Shown here piece by piece: positions 1 through 8,338 of a DNA stretch of 64,000 bases. Each line of letters begins with the position of its first letter. Within the stretch, counting starts at the first letter, position 1. The DNA is taken from assembly GCA_964545205.1 (NCBI GenBank), contig CAZJFH010000005.1:41518-105517 (forward strand), in the 5' to 3' direction. The translations under genes were made by a program, and so were the position numbers. The DNA is from CAZJFH01 sp964545205 (GTDB taxonomy: Bacteria > Pseudomonadota > Alphaproteobacteria > Rhodospirillales > Magnetospirillaceae). The notes below the pieces were generated by a model. That model did not search any database. It was given only the letters and a program-made list of their open reading frames with translations, and was not told where the DNA came from.

Positions 1-183
1 ATCCTGTGCTGCGCGCCGGACTACCTGGTCTGCGGCTGGATCGACGACGTGGCCCTGGCCGAGCTGCTGAAGGCCGGCGTCAGCGTGCGGCTGGCGCCGT
101 GCACCGCGGCCGCGTTCGATCTCGCCGGCACGGTCGAGGACCTGCCGCCCGCCCGGTTCCGCACGCGGCCGCACGCGTCATGA
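1..183 (+). CDS. C-terminal 60 residues of an unidentified protein (5' truncated by window)
   Basis: An open frame enters from the left edge and stops with TGA at 181-183. The visible end contains a Cys-Cys pair near its start, a short hydrophobic and acidic helix-like stretch, one further Cys and an Arg/Pro-rich tail. I recognise no family. Its TGA overlaps an ATG at 180 (ATGA) that is in frame with the following Fnr-type gene. The two may therefore be translationally coupled, although that gene has a better ribosome binding site further on. Confidence 0.5.
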   Translation: MLCCAPDYLVCGWIDDVALAELLKAGVSVRLAPCTAAAFDLAGTVEDLPPARFRTRPHAS

Positions 184-224
184 ACGATGTTCGTAAAGAC
201 CAGCTCCACACGGGGAGATCCGGC

Positions 225-929
225 ATGCCGGGCTGCAGCGACTGCGAAATCCGCGACGGCACCCTCTGCGGCGCCGTTCCGCCCGCCGCCATGAACGAGC
301 TCCGCGAGGGCGGGCGCCGCCTGGCGGCCGGCGACGAACTGGTGCGCCAGGGCGAGGTGTCGGACCGCATCCACGTGGTGGTCGGCGGCTGGCTTTGCGT
401 CTACGAACTGATGGACGACGGGCGCCGCCAGGTCCTGCGCTTCGCGGCGCCCGGAGACCTGATCGGCTTCGCCGCGCGGGGAAGCCCGGCGCCGTTCGCG
501 GCGATGGCGATGATGCCGTCGCGGGTCTGCGCGATTCCTCTCGACCGCTTCGAGGCGATGGCGCGGCGGCGGCCGGAGCTGGGCCTGCGCCTGAGCGCGA
601 TGCTGATCGCCGAGCGCGGCGTCGTCTACGGCCACCTTACCGCGCTGGGGCGCCGCACGGCGCAGCAGCGCGTCGCCTTCGTGCTGCTCGAGCTGTTCTG
701 CCGCAGCCGCGCCCGCGACGGCGCGACCGACGGCGGCCGCCTGGCGCTGCCGATCACCCAGGCCTTGCTCGCCGACGCGCTCGGGCTGACGCCGGTCCAC
801 ACCAACCGCATGCTCCAGCAGTTGCGCAGGACCGCGGTGATCGAGCTGGGCCGGCGCAGCTTCAGGGTGCTCGATCCCGACCGCCTCGCGGTGGCGGCCG
901 GGCTCGAGCCGCACGTGCTTCCGGCCTGA
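225..929 (+). CDS. Crp/Fnr-family transcriptional regulator with an FNR-type cysteine set
   Basis: A 234-residue cytoplasmic regulator with an N-terminal cyclic-nucleotide-like beta-roll (about 25-110), a dimerisation helix and a C-terminal winged helix (about 165-225). Cys4, Cys7 and Cys15 form C-x2-C-x7-C, the spacing of alphaproteobacterial FnrL. Cys102 lies where E. coli FNR has its fourth ligand (Cys122), so an oxygen-labile [4Fe-4S] cluster is plausible. The recognition helix reads VHTNR instead of the E-x2-SR of FNR and FixK, so it probably does not read the canonical FNR box. The start at 225 is chosen for the GGGGAG motif 8-9 bases upstream; an in-frame ATG at 180 overlaps the previous stop. 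Whether it controls the nitrogen-oxide island further right is unknown. Confidence 0.85.
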   Translation: MPGCSDCEIRDGTLCGAVPPAAMNELREGGRRLAAGDELVRQGEVSDRIHVVVGGWLCVYELMDDGRRQVLRFAAPGDLIGFAARGSPAPFAAMAMMPSRVCAIPLDRFEAMARRRPELGLRLSAMLIAERGVVYGHLTALGRRTAQQRVAFVLLELFCRSRARDGATDGGRLALPITQALLADALGLTPVHTNRMLQQLRRTAVIELGRRSFRVLDPDRLAVAAGLEPHVLPA

Positions 930-943
930 GCGGGAGGGCGGCC

Positions 944-1561
944 ATGCCGATGCCCGCCGTCGCCCGCCGCTGGACCGGCATCCTGGCCCTGGCGGTGCTC
1001 GCGATCGCCGGGGGCGGTCGCGCGGCGGCCGCGATCGAGGTGCCGCCGGCGATCGAGGTCCAGGCCCGGTCCGCGGCGGCGCGGCACGGGCTCGACCCCG
1101 CGCTGGTGCTGCGGGTCATCCAGGTCGAATCGGGGTTCCGCAAGGACGCGGTCTCGCCCAAAGGCGCGATGGGCCTGATGCAGTTGATGCCGGCCACCGC
1201 CCGCCGCTTCGGGGTCGCCGATCCGTTCGATCCGGCGCAGAATCTGCGCGGCGGCTGCCGCTATCTCGCCTGGCTGCTGCGCCGCTATCGGGGCGACGTC
1301 GAACTGGCGCTGGCGGCCTACAATGCCGGCGAGGGCGCCGTCGACCGCCACGGCGGCGTTCCGCCGTTCCCCGAGACACGCGCCTATGTCGCCAAGATCA
1401 CCGGTCGCGACGCGGCGTTCGACGCCGGCCCGAAGGTGCTGCGGCTGGCCGGTCGCGTCGTCGCGTGGAGGCAGCGGCAGGCCGGCGTCACCATCATCCG
1501 GCCCGCGACGGGTGCGGCGCCGGCAGACCGGGTTTCGGCGATGCGTATTCGCGTGAAGTGA
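944..1561 (+). CDS. Lytic transglycosylase, SLT domain (exported)
   Basis: A 205-residue exported murein hydrolase that cleaves the MurNAc-GlcNAc bond to leave 1,6-anhydro ends. Residues 1-30 form a signal peptide (double Arg, a hydrophobic core, an Ala-rich end). The Slt70-like domain follows: the catalytic Glu62 sits in the VESGF motif, followed by a KGAMGLMQLMP-type motif and, later, the AAYNAGEGAV motif typical of family 1 transglycosylases. The protein is short and consists of little beyond the catalytic domain, so it resembles the small standalone SLT proteins of alphaproteobacteria. It starts 14 bases after the Fnr-type gene and precedes a serine hydrolase by 18 bases, so the three may share a transcript. 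Confidence 0.85.
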   Translation: MPMPAVARRWTGILALAVLAIAGGGRAAAAIEVPPAIEVQARSAAARHGLDPALVLRVIQVESGFRKDAVSPKGAMGLMQLMPATARRFGVADPFDPAQNLRGGCRYLAWLLRRYRGDVELALAAYNAGEGAVDRHGGVPPFPETRAYVAKITGRDAAFDAGPKVLRLAGRVVAWRQRQAGVTIIRPATGAAPADRVSAMRIRVK

Positions 1562-1579
1562 ACGGGAAGGGGCGGCGCG

Positions 1580-2653
1580 ATGGCGAAGGGTCCGGCCTCC
1601 TACGCCCGCCTCGGCGCCGCGGTCTCCGTCGCCTGGTTCGGCGCGGCGGCGCTGTGGTTCGGACCGGACCCGACGGATGCGCTGGTCGAGCGGGCGCTCG
1701 ATCGGATTGGGGCGCCCGGCGCGGTCGTCGCGTTCGGAATGCCCGGACGGATGCCGGAGCTGCGCGCCTACGGACTGGCCGATCCGGCGGCCGGCGTTCC
1801 GATGACCGTCACCGACCGGTTCAAGATCGCCAGCCTGTCCAAGCCGATCACGGCCGCGGCGATTCTCGAACTGGTCCGTCGGCGGCGACTGAGCCTCGAC
1901 ACCGCGCTGGTGGACATCCTGCCGGCGGGCGCCGGCGATCCTCGCACGGCGGCGATCACCCTCCGCCATCTGCTGCAGCACAGCGCGGGCTGGGACAGCG
2001 CGCAGGCGTTCGACCCCTTTTTCCTGGGCCGCGACGACGCCGCGGCGCTGATCGGAGCGGACCTCGAAGCCGCCGCCGACTGCGCCCCCGTCGCGGACGC
2101 GATGATCGGCCGGCCGCTCCAGTTCGATCCCGGCCGGCGCTACGCCTATTCCAACCTCGGCTATTGCTGGCTGGGCCGCGTTCTGGCGCGGGTGCGCGGC
2201 GACGACTACGCGACGGCGGTTCACGAGTTGGTGCCCGAGACGGCGCCGATGAGCCTCGATGCGTCGAGCGTCACCGTCACGCACGCGCTCCGGCCCCGGG
2301 AAGAGGCTTTTCTGGTGAACCGCCCGGAGGTGATCGCGGCGGCCGGCGGCTGGATCGCCAGTGCCCTCGACTATTTCCGCTTCGCGTCGCGACCGGTCGA
2401 TCCGGTGGTCGTCGATCGCCCCGGCTACGCGTCGGGCGTTCAGCATTACGGGCTCGGCTGGCGGGTGTGGAATCTGGAGCACGGCACCGTGCTCACCCAT
2501 TACGGCGCGATGCCGGGGGCGTTCGCCGTGGTCGTCAAGAAGATCGACGGTCCCGTTTTCGTGGCGCTGTTCAACGGCCGCCCGGCCGACGAACGAGAGG
2601 CGTTCCTCGGCCTATTCGGCGGCGTCCTCGACCTTCCGTTTTGGCGCGAGTAG
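1580..2653 (+). CDS. Serine hydrolase, beta-lactamase (class C) family
   Basis: A 357-residue member of the beta-lactamase / D-alanyl-D-alanine carboxypeptidase / esterase superfamily. The nucleophile motif SxxK is at Ser85-Lys88, the second motif YSN at 190-192, and an HYG at 307-309 stands where the family has KTG or HxG. An N-terminal hydrophobic segment (about 10-27) suggests a signal anchor, so the domain probably faces the periplasm. The substrate cannot be told from sequence; many family members act on peptides or esters and not on antibiotics. The last 42 bases overlap the 3' end of the convergent methyltransferase gene. Confidence 0.8.
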   Translation: MAKGPASYARLGAAVSVAWFGAAALWFGPDPTDALVERALDRIGAPGAVVAFGMPGRMPELRAYGLADPAAGVPMTVTDRFKIASLSKPITAAAILELVRRRRLSLDTALVDILPAGAGDPRTAAITLRHLLQHSAGWDSAQAFDPFFLGRDDAAALIGADLEAAADCAPVADAMIGRPLQFDPGRRYAYSNLGYCWLGRVLARVRGDDYATAVHELVPETAPMSLDASSVTVTHALRPREEAFLVNRPEVIAAAGGWIASALDYFRFASRPVDPVVVDRPGYASGVQHYGLGWRVWNLEHGTVLTHYGAMPGAFAVVVKKIDGPVFVALFNGRPADEREAFLGLFGGVLDLPFWRE

Positions 2654-3985
2654 CAGCCGGTTCCTGACGGCGGACGACAGTCTCTCCAGCAGACCGTTGT
2701 CGGCGATCCAGGCGCAGTAGGCCCGATAGCGCGGATCCGCCATCAGGTGGCGTTCCTCGGTCTTCGCCCGGGCGTAGTAGATGGCGTTGACGAGCAGAAG
2801 GATGAGGCAGTTGCGCACCGCCTCGCCACCCCCTGCGGTACTCAGGAACGGCACGTGCACCATCCACCACATCAGGTTCTTCGACAGATAGGCGGGATGC
2901 CGCGAGAAGCGGTACGGGCCCGTCGTGATGATCCCGCGGTGGGTCAGGTTGGAGAAACGCATGCCGAAGACGACGGTCGCCCAGGCATAGATCACGGCCA
3001 GGATCAGGATCGCCGATCCCCAGACGATCAGCAGCGCCGGCTGACCCTCCAGCCAGACCGACCATTCCTGGGTGCCGCTGCGATAGTCCAGCGGGCCGCC
3101 CGTTCCCATCAGCGTGAACGGCGGATAGCAGGCCAGCGCCGCGACCCAGGCGAACAGGTACGGATTTGCCGAGCGGATGTGCGAATCGAGCACACGCAAG
3201 GTCAGGACGTAGCCGATCGTTCCGAAACAGACGTCGAACAGGAAGGCCAGCCGCACCAGCGAGGTGATGGTCTGAACCGGATCCTCCAGCACCGTCGCCG
3301 AACCGAAGCGAAGGGGGGCGGCCAGGGATCCGGGCAGGATCGACACCATGAACGCCAGGAAGAACGCCTTGATCGCCCATCCCAGCATGTAATCCGTGAT
3401 CTTGGCCCGATCGACGCTCGCGAAGTCCAGGCACACGAGCCTGCCGAACTGCCAGAGCCCGTCGCGGGGCTCGATCATGTGCCGGGTCGTGAAGCCGACA
3501 TAGATCGGCGCGATCAGCAGGACCAGCGGCAGGAACAGCATCAGGAGTTCGAGGTAGGCCGCGTAATGCGGCGGCGCGTGCGTCTCGGCCGCGAAATAGG
3601 CGCACCAGATCAGCCCGAACGTCGCCCCCAGGCCGATCATCTTCGTCCGGGTGATGGCGATGACCTCGGCCAGCGGGTGCCGCAGCGAGAAATCCAGTCC
3701 GGTCGTCGGGTTGCGATGGACGCGCTCGACCAGCACCGCCCAAAGCGCCATCGACAGCGCCGTCCCGCCGAGGAGCAGGAAGGCGGCGGAAACCGGCGAG
3801 AGATCGAACCGCGCCGCGAGGATCAGCAGGCCGGTGAGCGCCAGAACGCCGACCAGGCCGGTGGCGTCGCTCACCTCCGATGCCGGTCTGGTCCCGCTCG
3901 TCGTCGACGGATCGGCGGGCGACGGCGTCTCGGCGGGTGGCGCGCGGTCGACCTGACCTTCCGGGCGCTCGAGGCTGGGGCCCAT
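2612..3985 (-). CDS. Polytopic membrane protein with a C-terminal ICMT/PEMT-type methyltransferase domain
   Basis: A 457-residue protein with a hydrophilic N-terminal tail (about 1-42) and roughly nine or ten membrane segments. Near residues 365-385 it has the signature of isoprenylcysteine carboxyl methyltransferase and phospholipid methyltransferase families: a GPYRFSRHPAY motif followed by a YARAKTEER motif that binds S-adenosylmethionine. The N-terminal 330 residues form an extra membrane module that I do not recognise, which makes the protein about twice as long as a plain ICMT-like enzyme. The methyl acceptor is unknown. It is convergent with, and overlaps, the serine hydrolase gene. 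Confidence 0.65.
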   Translation of the reverse strand: MGPSLERPEGQVDRAPPAETPSPADPSTTSGTRPASEVSDATGLVGVLALTGLLILAARFDLSPVSAAFLLLGGTALSMALWAVLVERVHRNPTTGLDFSLRHPLAEVIAITRTKMIGLGATFGLIWCAYFAAETHAPPHYAAYLELLMLFLPLVLLIAPIYVGFTTRHMIEPRDGLWQFGRLVCLDFASVDRAKITDYMLGWAIKAFFLAFMVSILPGSLAAPLRFGSATVLEDPVQTITSLVRLAFLFDVCFGTIGYVLTLRVLDSHIRSANPYLFAWVAALACYPPFTLMGTGGPLDYRSGTQEWSVWLEGQPALLIVWGSAILILAVIYAWATVVFGMRFSNLTHRGIITTGPYRFSRHPAYLSKNLMWWMVHVPFLSTAGGGEAVRNCLILLLVNAIYYARAKTEERHLMADPRYRAYCAWIADNGLLERLSSAVRNRLLLAPKRKVEDAAE

Positions 3986-4347
3986 GATCCATCTCCCAAT
4001 GAAGCGGTTTTACGCTACCGCTCCGCCGTCGATGGCTTCAATGGTTCTATCGGAGCATCCAAATGACGTGCAATCGCGCCATGTGATTTCGGGTGCCGTC
4101 GAATGACGAACGCGCCCTATCCACAAGTACAATCAAAGCAGCGGTCTTGGTTTTTGCCTCGACAATACGCTCGGTCGGCGATCAGGGGATGGCGGCGCGG
4201 GGTCGCGGCGCCCGGGAGGCGATTGCGTCACGAAACTTTAAACCAGGCGTCAAAAATCCGTCACCGGCGCCGGCTAAGTTGTGGCGACGCCGCCGACCGC
4301 AGGGCTGGTCGGCCGGATTGTTCCCGCCCGTTCGTTTGGAGATTGCA
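3986..4347. other. Intergenic region between divergent genes; holds the pstS control region
   Basis: These 362 bases separate the membrane methyltransferase (minus) from pstS (plus). The half next to pstS carries the Pho-box array listed separately and a ribosome binding site (GGAG) 6-9 bases before the pstS ATG. I see no convincing small gene or structured RNA in the rest. A single near-match to a DnaA box at about 4118 is isolated and not meaningful. Confidence 0.6.
4225..4264 (+). promoter_or_regulatory. Tandem Pho-box array (PhoB operator) upstream of pstS
   Basis: Four 7-base units begin at 4225, 4236, 4247 and 4258, exactly 11 bases apart with 4-base spacers: GCGTCAC, CTTTAAA, GCGTCAA and CCGTCAC. 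The last pair with its AAAT spacer matches the known PhoB site (CTGTCAT-N4-CTGTCAT) closely. The second unit is degenerate. The array ends 83 bases before the pstS start codon, the expected place for activation under phosphate starvation. Confidence 0.75.
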
Positions 4348-5376
4348 ATGATCAGGAAGACCCTTCTGCTGGCCGCGGTCGCGACCGTCGCGCTTGCCGG
4401 CACCGCCCAGGCCCGCGACCAGATCCGCATCGTCGGCTCGTCGACCGTGTATCCGTTCTCGACGACGGTCGCCGAGCAGTTCGGCAAGACGACCAGCTTC
4501 AAGACCCCGGTCGTCGAGAGCACCGGCTCCGGCGGCGGCCTGAAGCTGTTCTGCTCGGGCGTCGGCGTCGCGCATCCCGACATCACCAACGCCTCGCGCC
4601 GGATCAAGAAGACCGAGGTCGAGACCTGCGCCAAGAACGGCGTCACCGACATCACCGAGGTCAAGGTCGGCTACGACGGCATCGCCTTCGCCAATTCGAA
4701 GAAGGCCGAGCCGATCAGCCTGAGCCGCCAGCAGATCTACCTGGCCCTGGCCAAGCAGGTGCCGGTCGACGGCAAGCTGGTCGACAATCCGTTCCAGACC
4801 TGGAAGCAGATCGATCCCAGCCTGCCCGACGTCAAGATCGAGGTCCTCGGCCCGCCGCCGACCTCGGGCACCCGCGACGCCTTCGCCGAACTGGTCCTCG
4901 AAGCCGGCTGCAAGAAGTACGACTTCATCGCCGCCATGAAGAAGAAGGACAAGAAGGCGTACAAGGCCGTCTGCCACAGCATCCGCGAGGACGGCGCCTA
5001 TGTCGAGGCCGGCGAGAACGACAACCTGATCGTCCAGAAGCTCGACGCCAACCCGAACGCCTTCGGCGTCTTCGGCTACAGCTTCCTCGACCAGAACTCG
5101 GACAAGGTCCAGGGCGCGGTCATCGAGGGCGCCGAGCCGACCTTCGAGAACATCGCCGAAGGCAAGTACCCGGTGTCGCGGCCGCTGTTCTTCTACGTCA
5201 AGAAGGCGCACGCCGACATGGTGCCCGGCGTCAAGGAGTTCGTCGCCGAGTTCGCCAGCGAGAAGGCGTGGGGTCCGGAGGGCTATCTGGCCGACAAGGG
5301 CCTGATCCCGATGCCCGACGCCGAGCGCAAGCAGATGCAGGAGCAGGCCACCGGCCTCGCCAACCTGAAGATGTGA
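4348..5376 (+). CDS. pstS: Phosphate ABC transporter periplasmic binding protein PstS
   Basis: A 342-residue periplasmic phosphate-binding protein. Residues 1-23 are a signal peptide ending in AQA. The GSSTVYPF motif right after it, TGSGGG near residue 58, and the PPTSGTRDAF motif near 170 are the phosphate-contacting loops of the PstS family. The start is supported by a GGAG ribosome binding site. It stands alone: no pstC, pstA, pstB or phoU follows, and the next gene is on the other strand behind a hairpin. It therefore either serves a Pst transporter encoded elsewhere or acts as an extra binding protein. The Pho boxes upstream predict induction by low phosphate through PhoB. Confidence 0.92.
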   Translation: MIRKTLLLAAVATVALAGTAQARDQIRIVGSSTVYPFSTTVAEQFGKTTSFKTPVVESTGSGGGLKLFCSGVGVAHPDITNASRRIKKTEVETCAKNGVTDITEVKVGYDGIAFANSKKAEPISLSRQQIYLALAKQVPVDGKLVDNPFQTWKQIDPSLPDVKIEVLGPPPTSGTRDAFAELVLEAGCKKYDFIAAMKKKDKKAYKAVCHSIREDGAYVEAGENDNLIVQKLDANPNAFGVFGYSFLDQNSDKVQGAVIEGAEPTFENIAEGKYPVSRPLFFYVKKAHADMVPGVKEFVAEFASEKAWGPEGYLADKGLIPMPDAERKQMQEQATGLANLKM

Positions 5377-5385
5377 TCCGCGCAC

Positions 5386-5445
5386 GGGCGGCGGCCGGCC
5401 GCCGCCCGACCCGGACGCGCCGAAGCGGCCCGGCGGGCCGTTTCG
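5386..5445. terminator. Two hairpins downstream of pstS
   Basis: A perfect 11+11 base palindrome without loop lies at 5386-5407. A second hairpin follows at 5421-5445: arms of 11 bases with one G-U pair around a GGC loop, the 3' arm ending in TTTCG. The second looks like an intrinsic terminator that could serve pstS and, read from the other side, the minus-strand zinc-ribbon gene. Confidence 0.55.
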
Positions 5446-5494
5446 GCCCTCCAGGCTCGCGATGGCCTGCGACGAAGCATCGCGCCAGGCCCGT

Positions 5495-5755
5495 TCAGCG
5501 GGTATTCGGCGGCGCGGCGACGGAAAACCAGCGCCACTGGTGCGGTGCCCGGACCCGGGCAACCCTCGCCTCGACCGGCGCGGGACGCGGTGCGTCCTCG
5601 ACCAATGCCGGCGCCGGCGACGCCTCCAGTCGCGGCACCCGGCAGTTCTCGCACCAGGACAGGGCGATGGTGTCCGAAACCGTGATCCGTTTGTGCTCGG
5701 ACCGGACCCGGCACTGCGGGCACAGGTCCTTGCGACGGGGAGCGGGTTGGGTCAT
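5495..5755 (-). CDS. Small zinc-ribbon-like protein, unknown function
   Basis: An 86-residue protein with two CxxC pairs (CPQC near residue 12 and CENC near residue 36), the spacing of a small zinc ribbon, followed by a Pro/Ala-rich tail ending with aromatic residues. The start is fixed by an excellent AGGAGG 7 bases upstream. The function is not recognised; a nucleic-acid or protein-binding ribbon is the simplest guess. It lies 74 bases downstream of the cold-shock gene on the same strand and could be read from the same promoter. Confidence 0.6.
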   Translation of the reverse strand: MTQPAPRRKDLCPQCRVRSEHKRITVSDTIALSWCENCRVPRLEASPAPALVEDAPRPAPVEARVARVRAPHQWRWFSVAAPPNTR

Positions 5756-5829
5756 CGCCGGTTCCTCCTGGGCGAAATGACCGCGAGGGACGCCGAAGCG
5801 CCCCTCGCGGCTGCGAAGCGAAGGCCGGC

Positions 5830-6036
5830 TCACGCGGTGCGGAGATCGCTCGCCGACAGTTTGCCGTCGCGCCCGGTCTCCACCTCGAACGAGAGCTTCT
5901 GGCCCTCGTCGAGGCCGCCGAGGCCGGCGCGCTGCACCGCCGAGATATGCACGAAGACGTCGCTGGAGCCGTCATCCGGCTGAATGAAGCCGTAGCCTTT
6001 AGCGCTGTTGAACCATTTCACTGTGCCAGTGGACAT
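5830..6036 (-). CDS. Cold-shock protein, CspA family
   Basis: A 68-residue single cold-shock domain, the standard length. RNP1 (KGYGFI, 14-19) and RNP2 (VFVHI, 27-31) bind single-stranded nucleic acid. These proteins act as RNA chaperones or antiterminators. The ATG start (MSTG) is preferred because GGGAG sits 8 bases upstream; a GTG two codons earlier also exists. Which Csp paralogue this is, and whether it is cold-inducible, cannot be told; the roughly 215 bases upstream could hold a structured leader but show no clear cold-box. Confidence 0.92.
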   Translation of the reverse strand: MSTGTVKWFNSAKGYGFIQPDDGSSDVFVHISAVQRAGLGGLDEGQKLSFEVETGRDGKLSASDLRTA

Positions 6037-6254
6037 TGTCACTCTCCCGATTGGCTTTGCTCTACACGAGGATTCGTGAAAGCCTCAAACCACAATAGGG
6101 AAGTCAACGTCGGGTCGATCGACCACGGGCAATCCCACTGCGAATTCGATGATCACAATCTGGGCATCGGGTCCGGCGTGCGCAACTGGCTGCGATTTTT
6201 ATTTGCGAGCAAGCCGAAATCATTTCCGCGGCCTTGCCCCGCCGCCCCTCGCGG

Positions 6255-6566
6255 CTATCCCGCCGTCCCGCCTCCCGGGCCCGAAAGCCGCTCGATGTCG
6301 TCGAGGACGTCGGCGATGATCCGCCCGTATCGCGGCTCCTGGCCCTCGTAGGTCGCGGCCAGCAGGCAGAGCAGATAGCGCATCTTCTCTCCGAGTTCCG
6401 GCCAGTCGGCGGCGGGGCCCGAGAACAGCGCCTTCTCCAGTTCGTCCCGGTTGTGCCGGAGAACGGCCTGGTCGGCCTCGACGCCGGCATCATGGCGGCG
6501 GGCTTCCGTCTCCTTCTGCGCGGCCATGCCGCGGTGGCTGTCGAGGTCTACGGGCTTTTCCGTCAT
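6255..6566 (-). CDS. Conserved hypothetical protein (103 aa)
   Basis: A small soluble protein that is largely helical and highly charged, with a PVDLDSHRGMAAQK-type start, a helix rich in Glu/Arg/Leu in the middle and a conserved-looking WPELGEKMRYLL stretch near residue 60. I believe similar short proteins occur in many alphaproteobacteria without a known function, but that is from memory. The start has GGAG nine bases upstream. There is no signal peptide, membrane segment or cysteine motif. Confidence 0.6.
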   Translation of the reverse strand: MTEKPVDLDSHRGMAAQKETEARRHDAGVEADQAVLRHNRDELEKALFSGPAADWPELGEKMRYLLCLLAATYEGQEPRYGRIIADVLDDIERLSGPGGGTAG

Positions 6567-6874
6567 TCGCTGCGCTCCATCACGTCTCGTGCCGCCGCCG
6601 CGCCGCCCCGAATTCGATCGGGTACGCGTGCGCGGCGAAGGGGCCGCGGCCGACCATGTCCTCCACCCTTGTCGAATTAGGGACCGATCTCGCGGCGTTC
6701 GCAATCACGATAACGCCCATATGCGCGAATTCGCCATCCGGCGGAAACCTGGCGCGCGCCAGCGGTGTTCGACTGTTTTGCGGCGGGCGTCGTGCAGGAT
6801 TCCTGCGCGCCCCCATCTCGGGGGGGAGCCCAGGCCGTGACGCTTGCGGCAATTCCCCGGTGGCCAGACGCGCG
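6567..6874. other. Intergenic region, no supported gene
   Basis: These 308 bases separate two divergent genes. They contain a perfect 14-base palindrome at 6749-6762 (CTGGCGCGCGCCAG) but no convincing gene, RNA or promoter motif that I can name. Confidence 0.4.
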
Positions 6875-8185
6875 ATGATCGAGCGACTCCGCCATTATGG
6901 CGAGATATTGCGGGCCAGTCTGTGGCTGGTCCCGGCGCTGATGGGGGTGGCGGCCGTTGCGATCGCCATCGGCCTTCTCACGCTGGGCACCGGCATTCCC
7001 GACGGCCTGGCCGCGTACTGGCTGCTCTATTCCGGCGACCCGCAGGTCGCCCGCGAGCTGCTCTCGGCGCTCCTGTCGGGCATGATCACGATGACCTCGC
7101 TGGTGGTGTCGATCACGATGGTCGTCCTGACGCTGGCGGCCGGCCAGATCGGCCCCCGGCTGATCCGCAATTTCATCCGCGACCGCACGACCCAGGTGGT
7201 GCTCGGGCTGTTCCTGTCGGACATTCTCTACCTGCTCGTGGTGCTGAGGAACATCGACGGCGGCAAGGACGGCGTTCCGCACCTGGCGGTGTCCGCGGGC
7301 ACGGCGCTGACGGTGGTGTGCCTGTTCACGCTGCTGTTCTACGTCCACAAGCTCGCCCGCTCGATCATCTACGACACCGTGATCAGCAGTGTCGCGGCCG
7401 ATCTGCGCGGCACCGTGCAGCGCCTGCTTCCCGAAAAGCGGGACGTCGTGCCGCCGCACGCGGCGCCGAGCGGCGAGGCCGCCTGGATCGAGCTCGGGCG
7501 CGACGGCTATGTGCAGACCGTCGACCTGGACGCGCTGGTCGAGACCGCGCGGCAGGCCGATGCGGTGGTGCGCCTCGAGATCGGCCCCGGCCATTTCGTC
7601 ATCGCCGCGGGCCGGCATGTGGCGGTGCATCCGGCCGGGGCCTGCTCGCCGGAGATGCGCGCGCGCGTCCGCGCCGCCTTCATCATCGGCTCCGAACGGA
7701 CGCCCGGCCAGGACATCGAGTACGGGATCCACCAGATGGTCGAGATCGCGACGCGCGCCCTGTCGCCGGGGCTGAACGACATCTTCACCGCCCTGGCCGT
7801 GATCGACAATCTGAGCGCCTCGCTGGCCCATCTGTTCGCGCGCGGACTGGAGCCGTCGGTCCACCGCGATCGGGACGGCGCCGTGCGCGTCGTGCGGAAG
7901 GTGGCCGACTACCGCGGCCTCGTCGGCGCCGCCTTCGACCAGATCCGCCAGGCCGGCGCCGGCCATCCCGCGGTGCTCATCCGGCTGCTGGACGCGATCG
8001 GCCGCCTGGCGCCGTGCGCGCCGGCCGCCGACATCCGCGAGCCGCTGGTGGCGCAGGTCGACATGATCCGCGAGGCCGCACGCAACCTCGCCGTGCGGCA
8101 CGACGTCGAAGCCGTCGAGCGGCGCTGGCGTCAGGCGCGCGCGCGGCTCGCCGACGGCCCCGGCGTAGGCGGCCCCGCGCCGTGA
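6875..8185 (+). CDS. DUF2254 family inner-membrane protein
   Basis: A 436-residue protein. The first 180 residues contain four membrane segments (about 14-38, 63-90, 110-128, 140-162). The remainder is a soluble region with the ERTPGQDIEYGIHQMVEIATRALSPG-type conserved block characteristic of DUF2254 (the block spans about residues 272-297). The family has no established biochemical role. The ATG at 6875 lies at the beginning of the first amphipathic helix; a GTG at 6860 is an alternative, and neither has a strong ribosome binding site. Confidence 0.75.
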   Translation: MIERLRHYGEILRASLWLVPALMGVAAVAIAIGLLTLGTGIPDGLAAYWLLYSGDPQVARELLSALLSGMITMTSLVVSITMVVLTLAAGQIGPRLIRNFIRDRTTQVVLGLFLSDILYLLVVLRNIDGGKDGVPHLAVSAGTALTVVCLFTLLFYVHKLARSIIYDTVISSVAADLRGTVQRLLPEKRDVVPPHAAPSGEAAWIELGRDGYVQTVDLDALVETARQADAVVRLEIGPGHFVIAAGRHVAVHPAGACSPEMRARVRAAFIIGSERTPGQDIEYGIHQMVEIATRALSPGLNDIFTALAVIDNLSASLAHLFARGLEPSVHRDRDGAVRVVRKVADYRGLVGAAFDQIRQAGAGHPAVLIRLLDAIGRLAPCAPAADIREPLVAQVDMIREAARNLAVRHDVEAVERRWRQARARLADGPGVGGPAP

Positions 8186-8338
8186 ACCGGGCGCGATCAG
8201 GATACCGCCGATGCCATCTCCGCCGGTCGGATGAACGGTGGCGGCGGCGGCGCGGGCCACCAATCTGCTGGGGATGAAGGCCGAGCCGGGACGCGGGGGT
8301 TCGGGCGACCATCCGCGAATCGCGAATCGAGGCCGGGA

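Noticed and set aside
4118..4128. Single near-match to a DnaA box upstream of pstS
   Set aside because: One isolated imperfect 9-mer in 64 kb is expected by chance.
4261..5562. A 433-codon minus-strand open frame opposite pstS
   Set aside because: Shadow of pstS, composed of Asp/Leu/Gly/Val runs typical of antisense GC-rich reading.
6580..6852. Possible 90-residue minus-strand gene in the 6.6-6.9 kb gap
   Set aside because: No ribosome binding site, biased composition and no recognisable motif; it abuts the 103-residue gene without evidence of expression.
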